From contig DILD01000087.1 in assembly GCA_002424845.1 (NCBI GenBank), forward strand, positions 1 to 9,535: 9,535 bases of DNA, read 5' to 3'. This DNA comes from Thiobacillus denitrificans (GTDB taxonomy: Bacteria; Pseudomonadota; Gammaproteobacteria; Burkholderiales; Thiobacillaceae). Below, one piece after another: positions 1-7,954 of the stretch (positions within the stretch are counted from its first letter, which is position 1; each line of letters begins with the position of its first letter). The notes beneath the pieces are model-generated. The model did not search any database. It was not told where the DNA came from and saw only the letters and a list, made by a program, of their open reading frames with translations. The position numbers and the translations under genes were made by a program.

Positions 1-12
1 GCTGGCGGGCGA

Positions 13-40
13 TGTGTCACATTGGCTATAATTGTGTCAC
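13..40 (+). promoter_or_regulatory. Putative promoter and operator of the toxin-antitoxin module
   Basis: A perfect -10 hexamer, TATAAT, sits at 27-32. It is flanked by two identical 8-bp direct repeats, TGTGTCAC, at 13-20 and 33-40, exactly 20 bp (about two helical turns) apart. The first copy reads on as TGTGTCACA, a TGTG-N-CACA dyad. I see no good -35 box at the expected distance. Transcription would start near 39-40, giving a leader of about 27 bases before the antitoxin ATG. Paired repeats around the -10 are what one expects for autorepression by an antitoxin or antitoxin-toxin complex; that role is inferred. Confidence 0.55.
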
Positions 41-65
41 GTTTTGCCCCCTTGGAGGCTGCCCC

Positions 66-299
66 ATGAAAACCCTGACCATCCGCGAAGCCCGCGAAGG
101 CCTGTCGCACCCCGACCAGATGTTCGCCGACAGCGACGAAGTGCTGGTGGTCTGTCGTGGCGAACCGGTGGCACGTATTCTGCCGGTGGAACCGCGCAGG
201 AAATCCTTCCGCTCGCTACGGGCGTTTCTTGAAAGCCAGCCCATGCAAACCATCCCCAGCGAAGACATTCTGGCGGAAGAGCGCGAGGAACGCTTTTAA
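66..299 (+). CDS. Antitoxin of a type II toxin-antitoxin module, Phd/YefM-like
   Basis: A 77-residue protein, probably the labile antitoxin that binds and neutralises the PIN toxin encoded just downstream and represses the shared promoter. The N-terminal half (MKTLTIREAREGL, then a strand-rich DEVLVVCRGEPVARILPVEP) resembles the short DNA-binding fold of Phd/YefM-family antitoxins. The C-terminal part (about 42-77) is charged and ends acidic (EDILAEEREERF), as is usual for the segment that wraps the toxin. The ATG at 66 is chosen over an in-frame ATG at 12 because a Shine-Dalgarno-like GGAGG lies at 54-58, and the earlier start would lie upstream of the -10 box. The stop is 5 bases from the toxin ATG, so the two are surely co-transcribed. 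The family call comes from general resemblance and the partner gene; other antitoxin families paired with VapC are possible. Confidence 0.75.
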   Translation: MKTLTIREAREGLSHPDQMFADSDEVLVVCRGEPVARILPVEPRRKSFRSLRAFLESQPMQTIPSEDILAEEREERF

Positions 300-304
300 G
301 CTTG

Positions 305-733
305 ATGGCTGCCTATATCGATACCAGCGCACTGGCCAAGTGTTATATCCGCGAGCCGCGCTCGCTGGATGTACTCGACTGGGCGGACACGCAGGACGAA
401 ATCGTCACCAGCCCGCTCACCCTCGTTGAATTCCGCTGCGTACTGGCGCGCCGTCGGCGCGCACGCCAGATTGATCCTTCACTGGAGCGCGTGGCACTGG
501 CCGCATTCGACCGCGATGCGCAGGCGCGCTGGCGCATCCATCAGGATGCCGCCAGCCTGTTCAGCGAGGCGCGTCAACTGATCGACCTGATCCCCGAACT
601 GCCGCTGCGCGCGCTGGATGCTCTGCATCTGGCCTATGCCCGACACTACGGCGCGACCAGCTTCGCCACCGCCGACAAGAATCAGGCCGAGGCCGCCCAT
701 GCGCTCGGCATACCCGTATCCATCTTTTATTGA
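305..733 (+). CDS. vapC: VapC-like PIN-domain ribonuclease toxin
   Basis: A 142-residue PIN-domain protein, the usual size for a VapC toxin. These are Mg2+-dependent endoribonucleases that typically cut tRNA or rRNA and arrest translation when the antitoxin is lost. All four acidic residues expected in the active site are visible: D6 in YIDTSAL, E42 in TLVEFR, D104 in LDALHLA and D123 in ATADKNQ. The toxin is therefore likely catalytically intact. The ATG at 305 is used; an in-frame TTG at 302 would add only one residue. A weak GAGGAA at 285-290 lies inside the antitoxin gene, so translation is probably coupled. The stop codon is 9 bases before the lysS start, so the toxin gene is the immediate upstream neighbour of an essential tRNA synthetase. 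The specific RNA target cannot be read from the sequence. Confidence 0.87.
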   Translation: MAAYIDTSALAKCYIREPRSLDVLDWADTQDEIVTSPLTLVEFRCVLARRRRARQIDPSLERVALAAFDRDAQARWRIHQDAASLFSEARQLIDLIPELPLRALDALHLAYARHYGATSFATADKNQAEAAHALGIPVSIFY

Positions 734-742
734 ATTGGCACC

Positions 743-2248
743 ATGACCGAAACCACTTCCGCCCCTGCTCTCGACGAAAACCAGATCATCGCCGAACGCC
801 GCGCCAAGCTCACCGCGATCCGCGAGACGGGCATCGCCTTCCCCAACGACTTCGAGCGTCACCATTACGCCGGCAAACTGGCCGACGCGCACGGCGACAA
901 ATCCAAGGAAGCGCTGGAAGCCGAAGCGGTCGAAGTCCAACTCGCCGGCCGCATGATGCTGAAGCGCGTGATGGGCAAGGCGAGTTTCGCCACCCTGCAA
1001 GACATGAGCGGACGCATTCAGGTGTACGTGTCGAACGACCTCACCGGCCTGGATGCGCACGACGCCTTCAAGCACTGGGACCTGGGCGATTTCATCGGCG
1101 TGACCGGGACGCTGTTCAAGACCAACAAGGGCGAGCTGACCATTCAGGCGAAATCGATCCGCCTGCTCTCCAAAGCGCTGCGCCCGCTGCCGGAAAAATT
1201 CCACGGGCTGGCCGACCAGGAACAGAAATACCGCCAGCGCTATCTCGACCTCATCACCAACGACGATGCGCGTGAGACCTTCATGCGCCGCTCGAAGATC
1301 ATCCAGGCGATCCGCGCCTTCATGGTCGAGCGCGACTTCCTCGAAGTCGAGACGCCGATGATGCACCCCATTCCCGGCGGCGCGGCGGCCAAGCCCTTCG
1401 CCACGCACCACAACGCGCTCGACATGGAGCTGTTCCTGCGCATCGCACCCGAGCTCTATCTCAAGCGGCTGGTGGTCGGCGGCTTCGAGAAGGTGTTCGA
1501 GATCAACCGCAACTTCCGCAACGAAGGGCTGTCCACCCGGCACAACCCCGAGTTCACCATGATGGAGTTCTACGAGGCCTACCGCGAATACCGCTATCTG
1601 ATGGATCTCACCGAGTCCCTGATCCGCGCCGCCGCGGTCGCCGCCACCGACTCCACCACGGTGGTTTATCAGGGCCATGAAATCGACCTCGGCAAGCCGT
1701 TTGCCCGCCTTACCATCGTCGACGCGATCCGCACCTACCACCCGCACTACACGGTGGAACAGCTGAACGACCGCGACTGGCTGATCGGCCAGTTCACCGC
1801 GATGAAAGCCAAGTACCGTGCGCAGGACGGCATCGGCGGCCTGCAACTCTCCTTCTTCGAAGAAACCACCGAAGCGCTCTTGATCCAGCCGACCTTCATC
1901 ATCGACTACCCGGCCGAAGTGTCTCCCCTCGCCCGCCGTTCCGACAGCCAGCCCGAGATCACCGAGCGCTTCGAGCTGTTCATCACCGGGCGCGAAATGG
2001 CCAATGGCTTCTCCGAGCTGAACGACGCCGAGGACCAGTCCGAGCGCTTCATGGAACAGGTGCGGCAGAAGGAGGCCGGCGACGAGGAGGCGATGCACTA
2101 CGACGCCGACTTCATCCGCGCGCTGGAACACGGCCTGCCGCCCACCGGCGGCTGCGGCATCGGCATCGACCGCCTGGTCATGCTCTTGACCGATTCGCCG
2201 AGCATCCGCGACGTCATCCTCTTCCCGCAGATGAGGCGGGAAGCTTAA
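743..2248 (+). CDS. lysS: Lysyl-tRNA synthetase, class II
   Basis: 501 residues, close to the E. coli LysS length. It attaches lysine to tRNA(Lys) in the cytoplasm. The N-terminal OB-fold anticodon-binding domain spans roughly residues 60-165 (GRMMLKRVMGKASFATLQD, then the LGDFIGVTG strand). The class II catalytic core follows: motif 1 from about residue 199 (FLEVETPMMHPIPGGAAAKPF region), motif 2 from about 258 (FRNEGLSTRHNPEFTMMEFY) and motif 3 near 470-498 (GIGIDRLVMLL, then IRDVILFPQMR). The RIAPELYLKRLVVGGFEKVFE block of the amino-acid pocket and AEVSPLAR are also conserved. The start matches the E. coli N-terminus in length. No convincing ribosome binding site precedes it (TTGGCACC only), so translational coupling to the upstream toxin gene is possible. 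No promoter is evident in the 9-base gap. A GC-rich hairpin overlaps the 3' end. Confidence 0.97.
   Translation: MTETTSAPALDENQIIAERRAKLTAIRETGIAFPNDFERHHYAGKLADAHGDKSKEALEAEAVEVQLAGRMMLKRVMGKASFATLQDMSGRIQVYVSNDLTGLDAHDAFKHWDLGDFIGVTGTLFKTNKGELTIQAKSIRLLSKALRPLPEKFHGLADQEQKYRQRYLDLITNDDARETFMRRSKIIQAIRAFMVERDFLEVETPMMHPIPGGAAAKPFATHHNALDMELFLRIAPELYLKRLVVGGFEKVFEINRNFRNEGLSTRHNPEFTMMEFYEAYREYRYLMDLTESLIRAAAVAATDSTTVVYQGHEIDLGKPFARLTIVDAIRTYHPHYTVEQLNDRDWLIGQFTAMKAKYRAQDGIGGLQLSFFEETTEALLIQPTFIIDYPAEVSPLARRSDSQPEITERFELFITGREMANGFSELNDAEDQSERFMEQVRQKEAGDEEAMHYDADFIRALEHGLPPTGGCGIGIDRLVMLLTDSPSIRDVILFPQMRREA
2221..2243 (+). terminator. GC-rich hairpin at the 3' end of lysS, doubtful terminator
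   Basis: CTTCCCGC (2221-2228) and GCGGGAAG (2236-2243) form a perfect 8-bp stem with a 7-base loop covering the last lysS codons; the stop codon TAA is at 2246-2248. No T-run follows, so it is not a standard intrinsic terminator. It might stabilise the 3' end, slow polymerase, or simply reflect GC-rich coding sequence. Confidence 0.3.
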
Positions 2249-2290
2249 AGACAGCCCGCAGATGCGGCGAGAGAGCTGATCCGCTTCCGC

Positions 2291-2296
2291 TAAAAT
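2291..2296 (+). promoter_or_regulatory. Candidate -10 element for acnA
   Basis: TAAAAT in the context CGCTAAAATCG, 39 bases before the acnA ATG, is the best -10 candidate in the 87-base gap after lysS. There is no recognisable -35 hexamer 16-18 bases upstream. The gap is otherwise unremarkable apart from an imperfect copy of the lysS tail at 2255-2269. The assignment is weak. Confidence 0.25.
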
Positions 2297-2335
2297 CGAT
2301 CTCATACGTCTACCTATTTTTCAGGCCACGCCATC

Positions 2336-4996
<2,661 letters not shown>

Positions 4997-5030
4997 TCAT
5001 TGCGGCGGCAAATTCATCGCCCTGTCGAAG

Positions 5031-5053
5031 GGGCGGGCACAAGCCGCCCGCCC
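5031..5053 (+). terminator. GC-rich hairpin after acnA
   Basis: GGGCGGGC (5031-5038) pairs perfectly with GCCCGCCC (5046-5053) around a 7-base loop, 35 bases after the acnA stop. The stem is very stable and well placed to end the acnA transcript, but no T-run follows, so it is at best a non-canonical or Rho-assisted terminator. Confidence 0.4.
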
Positions 5054-5148
5054 GCTCCCGCCAACGTGCGACCGCACGTCCTGTCCCCCGAAAATCATTG
5101 CTACACTTCATTCATTGAATCGATTTGAGGCTATATTGATACGCGACG

Positions 5149-5175
5149 TCGAAGACACAGGACGTCCTGTTTCGA
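5149..5175. promoter_or_regulatory. Perfect 14-bp palindrome inside a longer dyad, candidate operator
   Basis: ACAGGACGTCCTGT at 5157-5170 is a perfect palindrome without a loop. It is flanked by TCGAA (5149-5153) and TTCGA (5171-5175), which extend the symmetry if three bases (GAC, 5154-5156) are skipped on the left. A smaller palindrome, CGACGTCG, overlaps at 5144-5151. The absence of a loop and T-run argues for a site bound by a dimeric regulator rather than a terminator. It lies 82 bases or more upstream of the cytochrome gene at 5259 and just upstream of its probable promoter. The binding protein is unknown. Confidence 0.4.
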
Positions 5176-5196
5176 TAATAAAAATACCTTTAACTC

Positions 5197-5225
5197 TTGA
5201 ATTAAGTCGATTCATAAATTAGCAT
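5197..5225 (+). promoter_or_regulatory. Probable sigma-70 promoter of the cytochrome pair
   Basis: TTGAAT (5197-5202, -35) and TAGCAT (5220-5225, -10) are separated by 17 bases, in an AT-rich stretch about 30 bases before the ribosome binding site GGGAG (5248-5252) of the cytochrome gene. The -35 is part of an inverted repeat, TGAAT (5198-5202) / ATTCA (5210-5214). The same half-sites occur close together upstream as ATTCA-T-TGAAT (5110-5120). This could be an operator. I find no sigma-54 motif here. Confidence 0.4.
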
Positions 5226-5258
5226 TGTCTTAAATACACATCAAAACGGGAGACCACC

Positions 5259-5633
5259 ATGACCAAACGCGTTGTACTGCTTACCCTGTCCGCCTTCGCG
5301 GTCGTCGCACTGCAAACGGGATGTGGCGAGAAAGCGATCACTTTCCAGGCTGACATCAAGCCCATCATCGAAGCCAACTGCGTATCGTGTCATGTCCCCG
5401 GCGGATCGGGTTACGAGAAATCGGGCCTGCGCATGGACAGCTACGAAGCCCTGATGAAAGGCACGCAGTATGGCCCGATCATCGTGGCAGGATCGAGTGT
5501 AAGCAGCACCCTGTATCGCCTGGTCTCCGGTCAGGCCGACCCCTCGATCCGCATGCCGCATGGTCAGGCTTCGCTGCCTGAAAAAGATATCGCCACCATC
5601 GCCGCCTGGATCGACCAGGGCGCCAAGAACTGA
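5259..5633 (+). CDS. Lipoprotein-like monohaem cytochrome c, planctomycete-cytochrome-C-type domain
   Basis: 124 residues: a hydrophobic signal segment (about 5-18) ending at C22 in ALQTGC, then one c-type cytochrome domain. C22 looks like a lipidation site, but Q at -3 is unusual for a lipobox, so a membrane-anchored lipoprotein is likely rather than certain. Haem is bound covalently by C41-V-S-C44-H45. M99 in SIRMPHGQ is the probable sixth ligand. The order 'IKPIIEANCVSCH ... SGLRMDSYEALMKG ... LPEKDIATIAAWIDQGA' matches the small domain known as planctomycete cytochrome C (PF07635), common outside planctomycetes too. It acts on the periplasmic face as an electron carrier; partners are not identifiable. 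The start is supported by GGGAG six bases upstream. The stop is 22 bases before the next gene, a membrane cytochrome, with which it forms an operon. Confidence 0.85.
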   Translation: MTKRVVLLTLSAFAVVALQTGCGEKAITFQADIKPIIEANCVSCHVPGGSGYEKSGLRMDSYEALMKGTQYGPIIVAGSSVSSTLYRLVSGQADPSIRMPHGQASLPEKDIATIAAWIDQGAKN

Positions 5634-5655
5634 ATCCCCCTCTGGAGCAAACCCA

Positions 5656-6450
5656 ATGAGCAATCGCGGCTTCTTACATTTCAGCGCCCTCCCCATGTCG
5701 ACGCGCATGGTTTACACCATGACGCTGCTGGTACTGGGAACGGGTTATCTGTTTGCCATGCTGCAGGTGTTTTTCAGCCATGCAGGTCTGGATGGCAACC
5801 CCAAAAACATCTCTGCTGAGGATATTCGCATTGCCTATCATGGCAGCGAAACCGACACCAAACTGGTCAGCGCACTGAAAGGTCCGATGGCCGGGATGCT
5901 GCCCGAGTCGGAACGTGCCACGATTTTCAAATGGGTCGACACTGGCGCTACGGAGGAAGGATTCGCCCAGGTCAAGCCGATCATCGAAGAGCGCTGCATC
6001 GCCTGCCACGACGGCAGCAATCCGCATATCCCGCTGCTAACCAGCCAGGAAGAAGTGAAGAAACTCGTGACCAAGGATACGGGCGCGACCATCCCCACGC
6101 TGGTGCGCGTATCGCACATCCACCTGTTCGGCATCACCTTCATCTTCTTCATCGTCAGCAGCATCTTCACGCATGCCTACATGCGGCCGCTGTGGATGAA
6201 GTGCGTGATCATCATCACGCCCTTCCTGACCATCCTCACCGACATCTTCTCCTGGTATCTGACCAAGTGGATTCCAGGATTTGCCTGGTTCATCATCGGC
6301 AGCGGCGCTCTGATGGGTATTTCGTTCGCGGTACAGTGGATCGTCTCGATGTGGCAGATGTGGTTCTATACCCTGCCGGCAGAAATTGAAGAGTGCGGAG
6401 GCACCTTGCCGATACTTGGAGGCAACAAGGCAAGCACGCCGGACAACTAG
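5656..6450 (+). CDS. Four-helix membrane protein with a periplasmic c-type haem site
   Basis: 264 residues, not a family I can name. One helix (about 19-40) is followed by a periplasmic stretch (41-150) holding one haem c motif, C114-I-A-C117-H118, then three helices (about 155-174, 180-198, 208-232) and a short cytoplasmic tail. Histidines H153, H155 and H172 lie at the ends of the second helix and could bind haem b; this is speculative. The segment before the haem site (MLPESERATIFKWVDTGA) resembles the end of the partner cytochrome (SLPEKDIATIAAWIDQGA), and VKPIIEERCIACH resembles the partner's start (IKPIIEANCVSCH), so the domain order looks reversed. M78 or M81 could be the axial methionine. 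The ATG at 5656 is chosen over an in-frame start at 5560 because GGAG lies at 5644-5647 and the earlier start would overlap the upstream gene by 74 bases without making a signal. It probably passes electrons between the small cytochrome and a membrane or quinone partner. Confidence 0.8.
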   Translation: MSNRGFLHFSALPMSTRMVYTMTLLVLGTGYLFAMLQVFFSHAGLDGNPKNISAEDIRIAYHGSETDTKLVSALKGPMAGMLPESERATIFKWVDTGATEEGFAQVKPIIEERCIACHDGSNPHIPLLTSQEEVKKLVTKDTGATIPTLVRVSHIHLFGITFIFFIVSSIFTHAYMRPLWMKCVIIITPFLTILTDIFSWYLTKWIPGFAWFIIGSGALMGISFAVQWIVSMWQMWFYTLPAEIEECGGTLPILGGNKASTPDN

Positions 6451-6472
6451 GCAAGCTTCAAGCCGTCTCCGC

Positions 6473-6509
6473 AACTGGCCGTGTGAACCCAGGGTTCACA
6501 CGGCCAGTT
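6473..6509. terminator. Long perfect hairpin between convergent genes, probable bidirectional terminator
   Basis: The arm 6473-6489 (AACTGGCCGTGTGAACC) is the exact reverse complement of 6493-6509, giving a 17-bp stem with a 3-base loop; skipping one base extends it by two more pairs. It lies between the convergent ends of the membrane cytochrome gene (stop 6450) and the regulator gene (stop 6496-6498, inside the right arm). T-runs on either side are short (GTTT on the plus strand). Its position and near symmetry suggest termination in both directions. Confidence 0.65.
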
Positions 6510-7779
6510 TGCGATACAGGGTGCGTTCGCTGATCCCCAGTTGCCCGGCCAGCGATTTGCGGTCGCCGCCATGGTGCGCCAGTGCCCATTGCAGGTAGCG
6601 CAACTCCGCCGTCTCCAGCGGCACGATCGCATCCACGCCCGGCATCCCCACCGCATCGCCGGCCAGTTCGGGCGGCAGGTGCTCCGGCAGCAGGGTGTCG
6701 CCGTCCGCCATCAACACCGCTCGCTCAATGATGTTGCGCAGTTCGCGGATATTCCCCGGGTAGTCATACGCCTGCAGCCGCGCCCGCGCGGCCTCGCTCA
6801 GCGTGTAGGCCCGTCCCGGCGCCAGCCGCGCCAGCAGGGTTTCCGCCAGCAGGCCAATGTCCTCGCGCCGCTCGCGCAATGCGGGCAGGTGGACCGGGAA
6901 CACGCTCAGCCGGTAATACAGGTCGCGGCGGAAACTGCCGCGCTCGACCATGCCGACGAGGTCGCGGTGGGTGGCGGCGATCAGGCGAAAGTCGGCGCGC
7001 AGCGTCTCCACCCCGCCCACCCGGCGAAACGTCCCGGTTTCCAGCAGGCGCAAGAGCTTGACCTGCAAACCCAGCGGGATGTCGCCGACCTCGTCCAGAA
7101 ACAGCGTGCCGCCGGCGGCCGACTCGACCAGGCCGATCTTGCGCTGGCTGGCGCCGGTGAAGGCGCCCTTCTCGTAACCGAATAGTTCGCTCTCGAACAG
7201 GGTCTCGGTCAGCCCCGAGCATTCCACCACCACGAACGGCCCCTGCACGCGGCCGCTCTGCTGGTGGATGGCCTGCGCCACCAATTCCTTTCCGGTGCCC
7301 GATTCACCCAACAGCAGCGCCGCGGTGCCGGACGGCGCCACCCGCCGCACCAGTTCGAGCATGCGGTTGAAAGCCGGCGACTTGCCGACCAGACCGCTTT
7401 CGGCCGGAAAACTGCTGGCCTCGCGCACCGTCAGCATGCGCTCGACGAAATATTCGATCTTGCCCGACGCGCCGACGATCGGCGTCAGCTCGACATCGAC
7501 GTGTTCCTCGCCGCGTGGCGTGTGATGCAGGTGCAGTACCCGGCGCGGCTCGCCGCTCGCCCGGCTGGCCGCGAGCGGGCAGGATTCGCCGCACTCGTCG
7601 CAGGGGCGGCTGTAGCCGTGCGACACCGCATAACAGGTCTGCCCGACCACATCGCGGCCGCCGGCATAGTGCCGGCGATAGGCCGCGTTGGCCGCCAGGA
7701 TGCGGTAATCGGCATCCATCACGATCTGGGCGTCAGGGTGGTTCTCAAGAAAGCTGATGAGTTCGTTGGTCGGCGACAT
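6496..7779 (-). CDS. Sigma-54-dependent enhancer-binding regulator (PAS, AAA+, Fis-type HTH)
   Basis: A 427-residue bacterial enhancer-binding protein that would bind upstream DNA, hydrolyse ATP and remodel sigma-54 RNA polymerase to open a promoter. Domain order: PAS sensor (about 5-115), AAA+ core (about 130-360) and C-terminal HTH (about 390-427, ending GISERTLYRKL). The core is intact: Walker A GESGTGKE (158-165), GAFTGA (205-210, the sigma-54 contact loop), Walker B GGTLFLDEVGD (from 223), and the arginine-finger region RRDLYYRLSVFPVHLPALRER. The PAS domain carries C49, H54, C60, C63 and C67 (TCYAVSH ... RPCDECGESCPL), a likely metal, haem or thiol-redox site. There is no phosphoreceiver domain. 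The ATG at 7779 is supported by an ideal AGGAGG (7787-7792, complement) seven bases away. It is divergent from cydPA, whose promoter is sigma-54 type, so it is very probably their activator. It is possibly autoregulated, since the putative binding sites lie in its leader. Confidence 0.93.
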   Translation of the reverse strand: MSPTNELISFLENHPDAQIVMDADYRILAANAAYRRHYAGGRDVVGQTCYAVSHGYSRPCDECGESCPLAASRASGEPRRVLHLHHTPRGEEHVDVELTPIVGASGKIEYFVERMLTVREASSFPAESGLVGKSPAFNRMLELVRRVAPSGTAALLLGESGTGKELVAQAIHQQSGRVQGPFVVVECSGLTETLFESELFGYEKGAFTGASQRKIGLVESAAGGTLFLDEVGDIPLGLQVKLLRLLETGTFRRVGGVETLRADFRLIAATHRDLVGMVERGSFRRDLYYRLSVFPVHLPALRERREDIGLLAETLLARLAPGRAYTLSEAARARLQAYDYPGNIRELRNIIERAVLMADGDTLLPEHLPPELAGDAVGMPGVDAIVPLETAELRYLQWALAHHGGDRKSLAGQLGISERTLYRKLAV

Positions 7780-7795
7780 GGAAGCGCCTCCTGCA

Positions 7796-7840
7796 TGTCC
7801 ATAATGACAGCAATTTTAAACAAGACTGCCATTTTTGACA
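7796..7840. promoter_or_regulatory. Putative upstream activator sites for the sigma-54 regulator
   Basis: Two imperfect dyads, TGTCCATAATGACA (7796-7809) and TGCCATTTTTGACA (7827-7840), agree at 9 of 14 positions including both half-sites (TGYC-N6-GACA) and are offset by exactly 31 bp, about three helical turns. TGACA in both copies is followed by a short gap and AATTT. They lie about 110-155 bases upstream of the predicted cydP start of transcription, the usual distance for enhancer-binding protein sites, and within the leader region of the regulator gene. A further pair, GACATG (7775-7780) and CATGTC (7794-7799), overlaps the regulator start codon. Confidence 0.5.
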
Positions 7841-7894
7841 CGCCAATTTCCATACCCTCCAGAAACACGGTCTTTATCCATATGTTTTTATTGA

Positions 7895-7907
7895 GAAATA
7901 ATTGATC
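7895..7907 (-). promoter_or_regulatory. Possible IHF site between activator sites and promoter
   Basis: Read on the minus strand, GATCAATTATTTC keeps the ATCAA core and TT of the IHF consensus WATCAANNNNTTR but misses the two outer positions. It sits in the most AT-rich part of the region, between the putative activator sites and the sigma-54 promoter, where IHF bends DNA at many sigma-54 promoters. The match is suggestive only. Confidence 0.3.
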
Positions 7908-7924
7908 TTTACGGGACGCGTTCC

Positions 7925-7940
7925 TGGCACGCCCATTGCA
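7925..7940 (+). promoter_or_regulatory. Sigma-54 (RpoN) promoter of cydPA
   Basis: TGGCAC (7925-7930), five bases, then TTGCA (7936-7940) matches the sigma-54 consensus TGGCAC-N5-TTGCA at every position. The -24 GG (7926-7927) and -12 GC (7938-7939) have the required spacing, and C precedes and G follows the -24 block as in strong examples. Transcription should start near 7951. The next gene on this strand is cydP at 7955, and the divergent gene is a sigma-54 activator, which makes chance occurrence unlikely. Confidence 0.85.
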
Positions 7941-7954
7941 CTTAGATAACTGCC

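Noticed and set aside
12..65. Upstream start extending the antitoxin by 18 residues
   Set aside because: It would begin upstream of the TATAAT box and has no ribosome binding site, while the ATG at 66 has GGAGG.
479..2305. Very long open frame (608 codons) on the minus strand opposite lysS
   Set aside because: It lies fully antisense to well-conserved lysS and part of vapC. Its translation is dominated by the low-complexity G/A/V/H/R/D/L mix that GC-rich antisense frames produce, and it shows no domain signature.
5560..5655. Upstream in-frame start extending the membrane cytochrome by 32 residues
   Set aside because: It would overlap the preceding cytochrome gene by 74 bases, and the added residues (proline-, serine- and arginine-rich) form no signal. 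The ATG at 5656 has GGAG at a proper distance.
6541..7905. Plus-strand frames 6541-7185 and 7264-7905 opposite the regulator
   Set aside because: They are mirror frames of the PAS/AAA+ regulator, which has clear family motifs and an ideal ribosome binding site. No independent start signals or domains are seen.
7891..7915. FNR/ANR box in the cyd regulatory region (TTGAG and TTGAT half-sites)
   Set aside because: The two half-sites are in direct rather than inverted orientation, and no TTGAT-N4-ATCAA arrangement exists here.
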